A stretch of 64,000 nucleotides of DNA from Malurus cyaneus samueli (lineage: Eukaryota > Chordata > Aves > Passeriformes > Maluridae): contig CM019216.1 in assembly GCA_009741485.1 (NCBI GenBank), positions 44,963,361-45,027,360 on the forward strand, in the 5' to 3' direction. The notes below the pieces were generated by a model. It was given only the letters and a program-made list of their open reading frames with translations, was not told the origin of the DNA and ran no database searches. This document shows positions 10,101 to 20,290 of this stretch, piece by piece. The position numbers were made by a program, and so were the translations under genes. The number at the start of each line of letters is the position of its first letter. Position 1 is the stretch's first letter.

Positions 10101-12974
10101 ATCTGATTGCTTCTGGAGCATTGACAAAGATTCTTAAAATTCTTAAAATGAGGACTTCCAGACCTGACAATGGCCACATGCTGTCAAGGCCAAGCCATGG
10201 CTTATGCCCGGGTCTCTGTATCCATGCCTAATTCACGCTGGACAGGTCCACAAGGGTACTTAGGGCAGAGTGGAACAACTTTCCACACACTCCATCTGCC
10301 AGGGAGTTAGGGCTGGCTCTTCCTTGTGGGCAGCCCTAGTAGCCCTCTCTTGTAGCCTGGTAACCCCCACAAGGCCACCTGCTTGGCCAAGGCTGGTTTC
10401 CCTGTTCCTGAATGAATTTCTGTATGCAGTGTCTAAGAATATTTCATGGGTGAGAGATGTTCAGTGTTGGAATTGATGGCAGGAGAGGAGATAGTTTTGC
10501 TCATCATGAACTGCTTCCGCTTCTCCCAAGTAATGCCAAGCCTCAGAGCTGACACAGTTTCCTGGCAAAGAATCATTAGGAGCATGGTTTTAGTTCCTTC
10601 AGAAACAGTGTGCATTTCCAATTAATCATGCATAATATCTATTTGTGCAATTAATAATCACTAGTGCACCTAGCATGTTGCTTGCTGAGCTGAGAAAATG
10701 TAGGGTCTTTATGCTTTGCCCTGCCAATCTCCAAAGATCTGCACAGGGCTTCCCAAACTTGTTGACCTAAGAAACCTAAGAAACAGGCATGAGTCTGGTG
10801 CAATAGATGAAAAATTGCCCTCAGGTATCTGGGTGATTCAAGCTTGCCTTTAGTCACATCTCTCACTGTTCCTGCCCACTTTGCAACTGCACTGATGCAA
10901 CAGCCGCTTTCCTGGAAGTGTTGGGCATAAATGCTTAGACAAGGAGATTGTTACGAAAACAAACAAGAAAAACCCAGTCCTGAAAATTTGCAGTGGTGTA
11001 TTATAGCTCTCACTCTGTTTCCACCACTTAAGAAAAGAGATTTTTCTCTCACCTTAGATAACAACCTTTTTCCCTGTCTACATTCTAAGAGAAACCTGGA
11101 GCAAATAGTTGCAGTGCCATGGATAAGCCATAGGCTAGGTGTGGTGGATATTTAGTTGGAGGGGGATCTTTACTTGTTTGGAGCAAGTTCTTGAGCTCAG
11201 TAGTTTTTCATGGAATAAAGGGAATGAAGGGGCAGGTTTGGGTGGAAGTGGGAGGGACAGAGCCCTAGGGAAAGGAGATCAGGGTTTGTGGGGTGTGCTC
11301 TTCGCTGACTTACTTTCCCATTTCTTTCACCCAGATGGTTCCTTTCCAATGAGCCAGCGCATCTTCCCGCCATCCTTCTGGAACAGCACGTACCAGCCCT
11401 CCTCAGTGCCGGCCAGCCTGAGCAGCCCCCTGGCAGCCGCGGCCCACAGCGAGCTGCCCTTCGCCGCTGCCACCGACCCCTACGCGCCCGCCTCCCTGCA
11501 CGGCCACCTGCACCAGGGCGGCCCCGAGCCCTGGCACCACGCTCACCACCATCACCACCACCACCACCACCACCCCTACATCGGGACACAGGGCACGGCC
11601 TACCCCCGCCCCGCCGCCATGCACGAGGTCTACGGGCCCCACTTCGACCCCCGCTACGGCTCGCTCCTGGTGCCCACCGCCTCCGTCCGGCCCCACCGCC
11701 TCACCCCCGCCTCCGTGTCCACGCCGGTCAGTCCGCCCTGCGAACTGGGCAAGAGCGAGGCGGGCGCCGCTGCGGCCTGGACGACGCCAGGCCCCTTCCC
11801 CAATGCAACGGGGGACATGGCGCAGAGCATCGGCCTCAACGTGGACACAGGTAATGAGCTGCCCTCGGTCCCTGCAGGCCCCCGGCTCAGCTGCACCCCT
11901 GCTCCCTGACTCCACACCGTCCACAGCATTAGGGAAGGACTCTCCATGGGAGGTGGCTGAGGTTGTGCCGTGGGGGAGTGAAGCAAGGGTAGAAGTCCCG
12001 TGTGTGACACCTGAGCTCTGCCCTGAGCGCTCTTCTTGGAGCTCTTGGGCCAGGCAAGTGAGGAATGGAGAGGGAGAATGGGACAGGCCAACACATCACA
12101 TCTCCACAATATTATTTGAATTGCTGATGCCTTCAAACATGTCCTGAGGGCACTGGTTGCTTTGAGGTACTCTTGTTCTGGCCCTGGTCTTGCTCCTGCA
12201 TTGAGCAGCAAGGGCTGGGAGCAGAATGGAGCAGCCCCAAAAGTCACTGCTTGGCTCCATCCATATGTTGCCCTGAAGGTTCATTGCTAGATACCATGTA
12301 GATTCATGAACTGTCTCCTCTTATTTACCTTTTCCTTCCAATTTTTGAGATGAAAGCACAATTTCATTCGCTGAGCAAAAAAGGCTTTTTTGGTTTTCCC
12401 CTGGTAATGCCTGGTGGGGTGTCTGGAACCAAGGCCGTGACTGTAGTGTTGACAAAAATGGGTGCACAGGCACAGCCAGCAGCGACAGATCTTCCGTCAG
12501 GGGCAAGGAAAGGCAAGGGAAGTCTGCTCCATGCTGGTTTCATTATTGCAGCCACTCCATATGGCTCCTTATGGCATCCTCAGTTTTAGCAGAAGGGTTG
12601 TGTGCCCATCTCCAGTCTGGCTTGGGTTCTCCTCCTTGTTTCACAGCCTTCTGGGGCTCTGGAGAGCCCATGCTTTAGACTGATATCAGCTGGAAAGAAA
12701 TGAAATTTGTTTTCCTCTGTCCTTAAATGCCTGTACCTATTTTTCTTCTCCCTTTTTTTTTTCTTCTCTCCGTTCTCAGGTTTGCAACCTCAGGATAAAA
12801 GCAAGGATCTGTACTGGTTTTAGAGCTGTCCTTCACTCTTCTTCCCCTGGCTGTCCCCTGTAGCTCTCTACCTGTTAAGCATTCAGAGCTGAAATCGGGT
12901 CAGTTTGTAACAGCTTCTGATCTTGGTTTGCAGCTCGCCGTTACTCCTTCTGTGGTGGATCCCTTCTGAGCTGA
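7059..12974 (+). CDS. VGLL2: VGLL2, vestigial-like family member 2 (complete, 4 exons)
   Basis: Transcription cofactor that binds TEAD factors through a Tondu (TDU) domain; in vertebrates it is known from skeletal muscle and pharyngeal arches and acts in the nucleus. Exons 7059-7139, 9325-9610, 11335-11850 and 12934-12974 join in phase to 307 residues; human VGLL2 is 317. The start MSCLDVMYQVYGPPQPYF is the family N-terminus. The TDU domain spans about residues 74-105, with the TEAD-contact motif VDEHF at 93-97. A His-rich segment follows (ten His at 193-202), then a Pro/Ala/Ser-rich tail ending RRYSFCGGSLLS, close to the human end. All introns have GT-AG ends. A second acceptor at 12780 could give another C-terminus. 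ROS1 converges from the right with its stop about 11-12 kb away, as in mammals. Identity is very secure; only the choice of last exon is open. Confidence 0.96.
7140..9324 (+). other. VGLL2: VGLL2 intron 1 (phase 0)
   Basis: GC-rich intron of 2185 bases within the CpG island. It holds the G-quadruplex motif but no coding exon. Its several long open frames on both strands follow from stop codons being rare in GC-rich DNA. A less GC-rich patch at about 8386-8475 carries ATTA-type and AT-rich motifs and could be a regulatory island, unproven. Confidence 0.85.
7232..7261 (+). other. G-quadruplex motif in VGLL2 intron 1
   Basis: Four uninterrupted runs of at least four G (7232-7235, 7237-7240, 7245-7250, 7255-7261) are separated by loops of 1, 4 and 4 bases. 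This meets the standard G-quadruplex pattern on the non-template strand, so nascent RNA would carry it too. It lies within a longer purine run (about 7208-7265), some 90 bases after the exon 1 donor. Confidence 0.75.
9325..9610 (+). CDS. VGLL2: VGLL2 exon 2 with TDU domain
   Basis: Encodes residues 28-122 plus one base. It contains the acidic stretch SIKEEDCSPEKERPPEAEY and the Tondu domain, whose signature RCVLFTYFQGDISAVVDEHF (78-97) is almost the same in all VGLL1-3 proteins and forms the TEAD-binding surface. Acceptor CTCTACAG at 9317-9324; donor GG|GTGAGC at 9611, phase 1. Confidence 0.96.
9611..11334 (+). other. VGLL2: VGLL2 intron 2 (phase 1), with muscle-type motif cluster
   Basis: Intron of 1724 bases. 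Within 310 bases lie two adjacent CAGCTG E-boxes (9756-9761 and 9763-9768), a TEAD/MCAT core CATTCC (9955-9960) and an exact MEF2 consensus CTAAAAATAA (10052-10061). A second AT-rich patch at 10590-10680 has several ATTA-type homeodomain cores. The enhancer role is inferred from motif content only. Confidence 0.6.
9756..10061. promoter_or_regulatory. Candidate intronic muscle enhancer (E-boxes, MCAT, MEF2)
   Basis: Paired CAGCTG E-boxes (the MyoD/myogenin type), one CATTCC MCAT core bound by TEAD factors and one perfect MEF2 site occur in order. VGLL2 is known as a muscle-expressed TEAD and MEF2 partner, so muscle-type input into its own gene is plausible. Each motif alone is short enough to occur by chance. 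Confidence 0.35.
11335..11850 (+). CDS. VGLL2: VGLL2 exon 3
   Basis: Encodes the end of residue 123 to the start of residue 295. It begins DGSFPMSQRIFPPSFWNSTY, a conserved VGLL2 segment, and includes SELPFAAATDPY, HGHLHQG, the His run at 193-202 and HEVYGPHFDPRYG, all matching human VGLL2 in order. Acceptor CACCCAG ends at 11334; donor CACAG|GTAATG at 11851, phase 1. Confidence 0.96.
11544..11573 (+). repeat. VGLL2: CAC/CAT run encoding ten histidines
   Basis: Ten consecutive His codons, nine CAC and one CAT (the third), follow Trp-His-His-Ala. Human VGLL2 has here His-rich pairs broken by Ala and Pro, so this copy has expanded or lost its interruptions. The near-pure CAC run suggests replication slippage. 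Confidence 0.9.
12780..12823 (+). CDS. VGLL2: Alternative VGLL2 terminal coding segment
   Basis: A strong acceptor (long pyrimidine tract at 12736-12777, then CAG at 12777-12779) opens a segment in the same phase as the exon 3 donor. Reading on from exon 3 gives 14 residues, GLQPQDKSKDLYWF, then TAG at 12821-12823. Using it would replace the usual last 13 residues. The upstream pyrimidine tract is better than that of the downstream acceptor at 12934. The downstream exon matches the human C-terminus, so both forms may be made. I cannot confirm use without transcripts. Confidence 0.5.
12934..12974 (+). CDS. VGLL2: VGLL2 exon 4 (canonical C-terminus)
   Basis: Encodes ARRYSFCGGSLLS and a TGA stop at 12972-12974. 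Human VGLL2 ends in a near-identical peptide. The acceptor is TTTGCAG at 12927-12933, with a weak pyrimidine tract. The phase fits exon 3 exactly. Confidence 0.9.
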
Positions 12975-13705
12975 TGTGCTGACTCAAAGACTCTCAGATC
13001 CCCCCTTGCCCATTTCCAAGCCCAACGTGGCCCTGCTGCTCGGGGAAAGACAACGGGATTTAGAAGGACCTGGTCTTGCAAGGGCGATACTTTTAGACTT
13101 ATTTTGGAAAGTACTTCTGTTGGAAGAGGAGAGCCAAAGACATTGAACTTCTATTTAAGCAGACCCCACACCCAATCTGCAGCCAGACTACTCTGAAAGA
13201 GTAAAATGACTTCATGGATGTTGATGCAAAACCACTGGCCTTCATACAGGGAGCAGAGGAAATTTTGGGGTTTTTTTTTGTGGTGTGAATGTTTTTTTTA
13301 TGGCAGTGAAAGCTATTTCTTGAATGCAAACAGGGGAAAGCTACTCAGCAGTTTTGAACTGGATTTTTACTTTGTATTATAGAAAACTAAAAGGAGAAGA
13401 AACTGGAACTCACAAACATTTTCGGACTATTAAGGAACTGCACGGATTTTTCAGCTCTGTGGTTGTGAGTGGCAAGTGTCTGATTGGGGCCACCTGCCCC
13501 AGACTTACAGATATGCAGCTGTTCCACTCACAACTGCTTAAATCCCAGAAAAATGAAAACCAAGGTGGCACTTTTCAGAGTTTGGCACATTTGCATTGGA
13601 TGTATAACAGTTGTTTGGTTGGGGGTGGGGTTGTTTGGTTGTTCTTTTGGTGATTTTTTTTTTTTTTTTTTTTTTCTTTTACAATAAACATTTTCTGGTG
13701 AAAGT
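12975..13705 (+). other. VGLL2: VGLL2 3' untranslated region
   Basis: Sequence from the stop codon to just past the first good polyadenylation signal. Near its end is a G/T-rich stretch (about 13610-13652) followed by a run of 22 T (13654-13675) directly before the signal. The end is estimated at 10-25 bases after AATAAA. Confidence 0.6.
13683..13688 (+). terminator. VGLL2: VGLL2 polyadenylation signal
   Basis: Canonical AATAAA, 709 bases after the VGLL2 stop and directly after a T-rich upstream element. It is the first canonical hexamer I see after the stop on this strand. Confidence 0.65.
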
Positions 13706-16700
13706 AAAACCCTCTTAAAGCAGGGGGAGAAAGGAATCCAATGAAGGACAACTCACCTTCAACCCAACAGCTTCAAAGGGGAACACCAGAACAAAAAGCA
13801 CATGATGGACATTAGGTCTCAGTTGCCTCTAACACTTCCCATTGCCTACTGATTGCTGTCATTTTGCCACTTCAGTAGTTGTTTTGTTTAGGGTTTTTTG
13901 AAAGAGGGAATAAGATAGCTATTTAACAGTAGGAAAGCTGTATTAAAGCTATCTCCTTCTTTCACCCTGTGTACTTTAATGAAGAATTAAAGCTAAATAA
14001 GAGAAATTAGGTGAACTGGAAACTTCAAGATGAAAGAGAAAAAGCATCTCTCAGATGGATAAAGTGAGTTATTTTATTATTTTGCATGAAAGGTAAGTAG
14101 AAATCCCAACAGCTGAAAATACTTTCTTAGTGAGTAAAATATACAGAGATAAATACAAAAGATAAGATAATTTGAGACCATTGCAGTGCTACAATTTAGT
14201 GTATGGTGTGTCTGTTGGGATTGGTTAAAGTAAGGGAGCTGCTCCATATTTCTTCTGCTGGAAGAAGGGACTATAGCATCTAGAATTGCTAATGCAGTGG
14301 TAAATTAAGATGTTATTACCAGGTGATAAATAATTAATGAATTACAGAAATGGCAATTACACTATATGTAAAAGCTGACTTATTTATAGACAAAACATCC
14401 GATCCCAACATTACTGAATTTTGGGGATTTTCTGTTTGTTTTTTTTCCTTAATGTAATGTCTTTGAAGATGACAAAGTTCAAAGCATGTAGTAGGAGAGT
14501 CCTAACATTAGCCCCTGACTCTAGGAGAAGCAGTAGAAAATGGACTTTTGCATGGTGATGGGAGCTTTTACTTGCCACACTCTCACATAAACTGGCACAA
14601 TATTCACTGTGTTTCGGAAGTGGAGTTATGAATAACCCAAACTTGCTTCTCCTAGGTTTGGTGGTAACTCAGTTTCTGAGAAAGAACAGAAATCCTAATA
14701 GAAATAGAAAGAGTATGACAAAGTAGTATGGAGACATACTATGAGAAGCTGACAAGGAACACTCCTGGCCAGAGCTTAGCAAATGGCAGGGACAGACTTG
14801 CTGTGACTCCTTCAGCCAGACAATCCACTGTGCATTTTCTCCTCAACCTCCAAACAGTCAGAGCCCAGACAAGCTGCAAGGGGCAAGGGAATTTATATTA
14901 TTGGTTACACCAAATACATTCTGATGTGTTTATCAAAGAAGAAGGCACTAACTTTTCACAGGAGAAAAGTAACTAAAAATGGTGTTCAACTGCAGAGGCT
15001 TGAAGCTAGCAGGGTCATTCTGTAAGCATTTGCCTGAGGGTTTTTAAGGCTGTTTTTGGAGGGTTGTTTTTTTTTAAGACAAATCTGAGTCTATCATTGG
15101 TTGTGTGCTTCACCACAATTATTTATTTTTTTTCTATTTTCTTTCTTTTTTCTTCCCCTCTTCTCTGCAATTCTCAGTGAGGAGGGCTGAGTGACGTAGC
15201 CCAAATACATTTAAAAATATCCATGTAAGCATAAATCTGTCATTTACTACATTGGCATTTACAATTCATTTTGACTGTGAATGTATTCAAGCATGAGAAT
15301 TTATGCAATGAATACATGAATTTCTGGCATTTGTTCTGGCATTTTTTACTGTTATATCATGAAAGAATCTAAACAAAGATTCTAAACAAAAGCCAAGATA
15401 GTGGTTCAAGGTGTTAAAAGTTGTTGCAAACAACTTTTTAAAAATGCTCCTACACTTTCAGACTGCAGCCTGAAAGCACTGCTGCCTTGTTTTGGCCAAT
15501 CCTTGCAGTTTTGCTCACTTTGTGTTGTTCTGACTCCTGAAGGACCATTCACAGCACCAGCTTTTAAGGCTTGGGCATGAGTCTTTGCAGGACTGGGGCC
15601 ACAACTCCTAAGGCAGTAACAGTGCACATGACCTCCGTGACATTTCTCAAGTCTGTTTTATTCCTCTTTTCTTCATAGGTTATTACTCCCTTAGTCATGA
15701 ATGATTACAGGAAATTTGGAATTACAAAAGAAGCCCGTCTTTGATGTTACATAAATATTACCTGTCACATGCTTGTCACACACGGAAAGAGCAGGGCTGT
15801 GAGACTCCATCCCTGCAGCCTGACAAGCAGATCCTCCTGCTGTCCCTTTTTGAACGTCATGCACCAGACTGCCCACCTGACAAACAGGCAAGCCCAGCTG
15901 AAACACATAAACAGACACAAACAACTTCAAACCCGTTTGTGCAGAGTCCAGTGAAAGAGGCAGAGGGACAGGATCTGCTGCAGAGCATGGCAGCGCTGGA
16001 TATAGCAAGGGTATCTGCTGCTGCCCAATAGTGAGAGCGTCCTCACCACAAGGAATTCCAAAATGAGCTTTAGATGTATTCACCACAAATATTTATTTCC
16101 CTTTCTGAATATAGCTGAAAATTAGCAAAGCATGAAGGAGTACTGTTTTAATGAACTCTGAGGTTAAAAGTGGTCTGTCAAGGGGAGGATGGAGGTGGGG
16201 ATAGGGCAGTATTTGTGGTTGCAGTCTCCACTTTATTTTAATGAGATTTTTGCTTCAATATGGCAGCAGTCACAAGAACAGAGCATAGAACCCATAAATA
16301 CAAATAGGTGCCCCTGCACCTACAGTCTAATGTTGGAGAGCTTTGGGGTAGTGTTGCTTACTTCTCATCTCCTTTTCTAGAGTGTTTGCTATAGAAGCCC
16401 CCAGCAGAGGAGGAGGACGGAAGGAGACAGAGGGTGAAAGAGAGTTTGAATAAATCCCTTTTCGTCCCTTGGACTGTGTGCTGCTGCCTCTGGGGAAATG
16501 TATCTGCCCTGTCTCCTCCTTGGGTCAGGAGCTGCCGACCCTTCTCGCCTTCCCTTTGAAGTCATATTTAGGTTCACAAGACAAGCTCTAGCTAGGGCTT
16601 AAATGTTGGGCCCTTCTTGGAAGGGAAGAAAATGCTGCTGGTGGCTTTGGATGCAGCAGTGCTCTCTAACTGACAGTTGCTGTGCATCTTTTTCTGGGCA

Positions 16701-16874
16701 AGTGGTGTAATTAATGTGCCCTTTTAATTACAGAAGGATGAGCCAGGTCCTGTGGAGGATTGTAGTGTCCTGGCTGTTTTCCCAGGTCTGCCACCCAGAG
16801 GAGCAGTTGCAGCAGGGAAAGGAGAGAGGCCTGTAATTATTTTCAGGAGTGAGACATTGATTTTTTAGGCTAGG

Positions 16875-16946
16875 CAATTTTGCAGAGGGAAATGCAAATA
16901 GGAAATGATCCAATTTTGCAGAGGGAAATGCAAATAGGAAATGATC
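16875..16946. repeat. Perfect 36-base tandem duplication
   Basis: Two identical 36-base copies, 16875-16910 and 16911-16946, abut without spacer. Identity without any mismatch suggests a recent event or a polymorphic locus. The second copy runs straight into a purine tract. Confidence 0.95.
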
Positions 16947-17061
16947 CAAAAGAAGAAGAAGAAGAAGAAGAAAGGAAAAGGAAAAAGGAGGAGAAAGAGG
17001 AAGAGAAAAAGAAGGAGAAAAAGAAGGAGAAAAAGAAGGAGAAAGGAAAAAAAAAAAAAAG
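16947..17061 (+). repeat. Polypurine tract of GAA/GAAAAAG type
   Basis: About 115 bases of almost pure A and G, first (GAA)n then GAAAAAG-like units and a final A run. Such mirror-like purine tracts can form triplex DNA. The Lys/Glu-rich open frame across it is a by-product and not a gene. Confidence 0.9.
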
Positions 17062-17415
17062 AAATCTTTACTTCAGTCAGTTCCCAACTTCAGGACGACA
17101 GCCTAGGGAACCATATTGTTAATTTAGTCCCAACATGGTAACAGTGTTATATAATCTGAATGTAGTGACAAGAGACACAGCCTGGGCTGTTCATGTCCAT
17201 TTCTAATCATAGAGGAGGAGTTACCTTTGCAGTGCACTTTGTATTGCCTCCTTAGTCAAGCATAACTCAGGAATAATGTGCATCAAATCTGTGAGTGCAA
17301 ACTGTAGCAGAATGGCCCTGAGGTGCCATGTCCCCATCCTCCTGACCCTACCCTCTCTGCAGCAGGTCCTGCAAGAGACAGGGAAGGTGCTGGAAGAGCC
17401 TGTTCAGGAGCTTAG

Positions 17416-17545
17416 GTGTGCAGGGATGCAGACAGCAGGGATGCAGATGTGCAGGAGTGCAGATGTGCAGGATGCAGGGGTGCAGGAGTGTGTATGCAGG
17501 GAGGCAGAGGTGCAGGAGTGCTGCGCTGCAGGGTGCACATGTGCA
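17416..17545 (+). repeat. Degenerate GTGCAG/ATGCAG minisatellite
   Basis: Some ten irregular copies of a unit of 10-12 bases built on (G/A)TGCAGG, with variable spacing. The Met/Gln/Cys-rich frames here are repeat artefacts. Confidence 0.75.
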
Positions 17546-18744
17546 TGCCCCAGGGCCCCACTCTCATGCCTAGGCACTTCGATTTGCAAAAGCACAGTCT
17601 GGTCAGGGACTGGAGCATTTTTTTAGCGATGTCAGTTGTTGATTTATTTGTGGTAAAGGCAGGATAAACACCCAGCAGGATGCTATCCCATCAGGAGATG
17701 CAATACCACCCCGGATATTACTGAGGGTGCTCCATCTCTCTGCTGCATAGCACATTTCCTTCTGCCCTACCTAGCCCAGCTACAGCTGCAAGTGCCCTCC
17801 TGCCTCATCGTGTCCACCTCAACTTCTCTGCTGCTCCTCTCCTTGACTCCTGGCCTCAGCCCAGACCCTGCATCTCATCCCCTCTCTGTTCTTCTGCCTC
17901 ACCCAGGCTCTTCCCTCCTGCACTCAGTACTCTGGCCCCACACTGCAGTAGAAGGGCACAAAGAAACAGCATTAGGAGGGACACAAACTTTCCTGCAAAT
18001 GTTGTTTGCATGGAGTCAGTATTTACATGATAAACAGAGTTGGACAAACAGGCCTTCTCAGGAAGAGCCAGTGCATTTGGTCTCAATCCTCCACCGAATC
18101 CCTGTGGCAGCAACCAAGCCCTAACCTGATCCTGGTCCAGTGGAATAACCCTTTTTTCCAGAAGCAGGGTCCTAAAGAACTGTGACAGCCCCAGTTGCAC
18201 ACAGACACAAATGATTATTCTCTCTTGACAGACCTACAGAGCTCCCTCCTTGTATTTAACTGCAGTCCAAGTGAGCTGGATCAGGAAAGAGACACTTGAT
18301 AGCTGCTGTTTCCGTGGTTGAAATATTTGTGAAGTTAGCGCATAATCTGAAAGCAGAAGCTAATAAATTATAGGGTGCTAATTGGGGCCGGAGTGGAGCC
18401 GTCAATCATATTATCCTAAACACACAGAGACCCTCATAACCTAAAAAGGCAAGAAAGCCTCCAGGAACAGCTCCCAGTTGTCACTAGCCATGACCTCCAC
18501 TTCAGTGAGTGCACAGAGAGTCAAGGCAGAGAGTTTATTCTGCTAGGAAAATGCAAATCCTGTATTTAAGAGAGAACTTGTATTTGATTTTGTTTACACT
18601 CTTTGGGAGTGCATTTTCAAGGGCACTTTTTTTGTTTTCCTTTGCCACTTAACTTGCCATTTTTGCCATTTAAAAAAAAAATAAAGTGTAGATCAGATAA
18701 GAATTTGCAATTTTTATATTTGCATAGTCCTTAGAGTAACAGGT

Positions 18745-18795
18745 TCATAAAAAAAATAAGATCATAAAAAAATAAGATCATAAAAATCATAAGAT
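18745..18795 (+). repeat. A-rich tandem repeat
   Basis: Three decaying copies of a unit of about 16 bases containing TCATAAAAA and ATAAGA. Simple low-complexity DNA. Confidence 0.75.
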
Positions 18796-19144
18796 TTTTA
18801 TTTACAGTCCAACCTCCTTGCACATAGAGTTGTTTTTTAAAAGCCATCCTGTTACTCATATACCTTTAATTGCTTTCCATGCCCCAGAAACACATATTCT
18901 ACTTAGGACCTGCAGGACTGTGATCTGAGCCTAAATACAACTGTGCAAACATAGTAATGGTAGGGCATTTGCAGTTCTAGTCACTTTGTCACTACTTTTT
19001 CTTACATTGCTTCCATCAAGGTTAAGTATTTTACTCATAATATAAAATTGAACCAAAGAATGCCAAAGTGATTTTTAGCAACACTTTTCCTCAGAAATTT
19101 ATTTGTATACAGAGATAGGTAGGCATTACGGAAAGCATTCCCTG

Positions 19145-20290
19145 AAGGAAAGATCTGAATGGATCAGATCACCTTGAGGGCCAACACACAGCACATGCAG
19201 GACAATCAGGGGATCAGGCTCATGCAGCATGAGTTTACAAAAGTCAGGTCGTGCCTGACTGACCTGATCTCCTTCTATGGCAAGATGACCACTTAGTGGG
19301 TGAGGGAAAAGCAGTGGATGTGGTCCACCTGGATTTATATAAAGCCTTTGACACTGTTTCCCACAGCATTCTCCTGAAGAGCCTGGCTGCTCATGGCTTG
19401 GCCAGGTGCTCTGTCACTGGGTAAAAGCTGGCTGGATGGCCAGGCCAGAGAGTGATGGTGAGTGGGGTTACACCCAGGGGCAGCGGTCACCACTGCTGTC
19501 CCCCCGGGCTCAGTACTGCTCCAGTCCTGTTTAATATCTTTATCAGTGACATGGAAGAGTGGATTGAGTGTTCCCTCAGTCAGTTTGCAGGTAACACCAA
19601 GCTGGGTTGTTGATCTGCTGTAGGGCAGGAAGGCTCTGTGCGGGGATCTGGACAGGCTGGATTAACAGGCTAAAGCCAGTGGGATGAAGTTCAACAAAGC
19701 CAAGTGACAGGTCCTGCTCTTGGGTCACAACAACCCCAGGCAGTGCTACAGGCTGGGGGAAGAGTGTCTGGAAACCTGCCCAGCAGAAAAGGACTGGGGG
19801 GTGCTGGTCAACAGCAGCTGAACATGAGCCAGCTGTGCCCACGGGGCCAAGTAGGCCAATGGCATCCTGGCCTGGATCAGACATAGTGCGGCCAGCAGGG
19901 CCAGGGCACTGATTGTCCCTCTGTACGAGTGAGCTCTGGTGAAGGTCGCACCTTGAATCCTGTGTCCACTCTGGGCCACTCACTACAGGAAGGACATTTT
20001 GGTGCTGGAGCATGACCAGAGAAGGGCAATGAAGCTGGTGAAGGGTCTGGAGCACAAGCCTTGTGAGTAGCAGGTGGGAAAGCAGGGATTGCTTAGCCTG
20101 AAGAAAAGGAGGCTCAGGGAGTCGTGCTCTACATCTACCTGAAAGGAGGTTGTAGCAAGTTGCTGCCATTTGTCACAAGCAACAAGTGGTAAGGCAAGAG
20201 GACATAGCTTCAAGCTGTGCCAAGCAGCTATGTCAACAGAATTGCAGAAGGAATTAGTATCCAAACAGGGAATGATTATTTTACAACTCT
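19145..20290 (+). mobile_element. CR1 LINE, 5'-truncated and inactivated
   Basis: Matches the reverse-transcriptase region and 3' part of avian CR1. Recognisable stretches in order are the Phe-Asp-Thr-Val-Ser-His segment (about 19349-19366), the finger/palm region up to 19600, and the CR1 3' segments around LVKGLEHK (20034-20060) and the Tyr-Leu-Lys-Gly-Gly-Cys segment (about 20137-20155). The catalytic Phe-Ala-Asp-Asp motif reads Phe-Ala-Gly-Asn here (about 19584-19596), and stops and frameshifts break the frame. It lacks ORF1 and the 5' half of ORF2. The copy is old and dead. The long antisense frames across it are shadows. Confidence 0.9.

Noticed and set aside
11197..12247. Antisense frames across VGLL2 exon 3 (130-197 codons)
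   Set aside because: Mirror images of the coding exon, including a poly-Val run that is only the reverse of the His codons.
16941..17141. Lys/Arg/Glu-rich open frame
   Set aside because: It is the translation of the purine tract, not a gene.
17276..17667. Met/Gln/Cys-rich frames of 83-116 codons
   Set aside because: They translate the GTGCAG minisatellite.
19576..20264. Antisense frames of up to 197 codons
   Set aside because: They run opposite to the inactive CR1 copy and match nothing.
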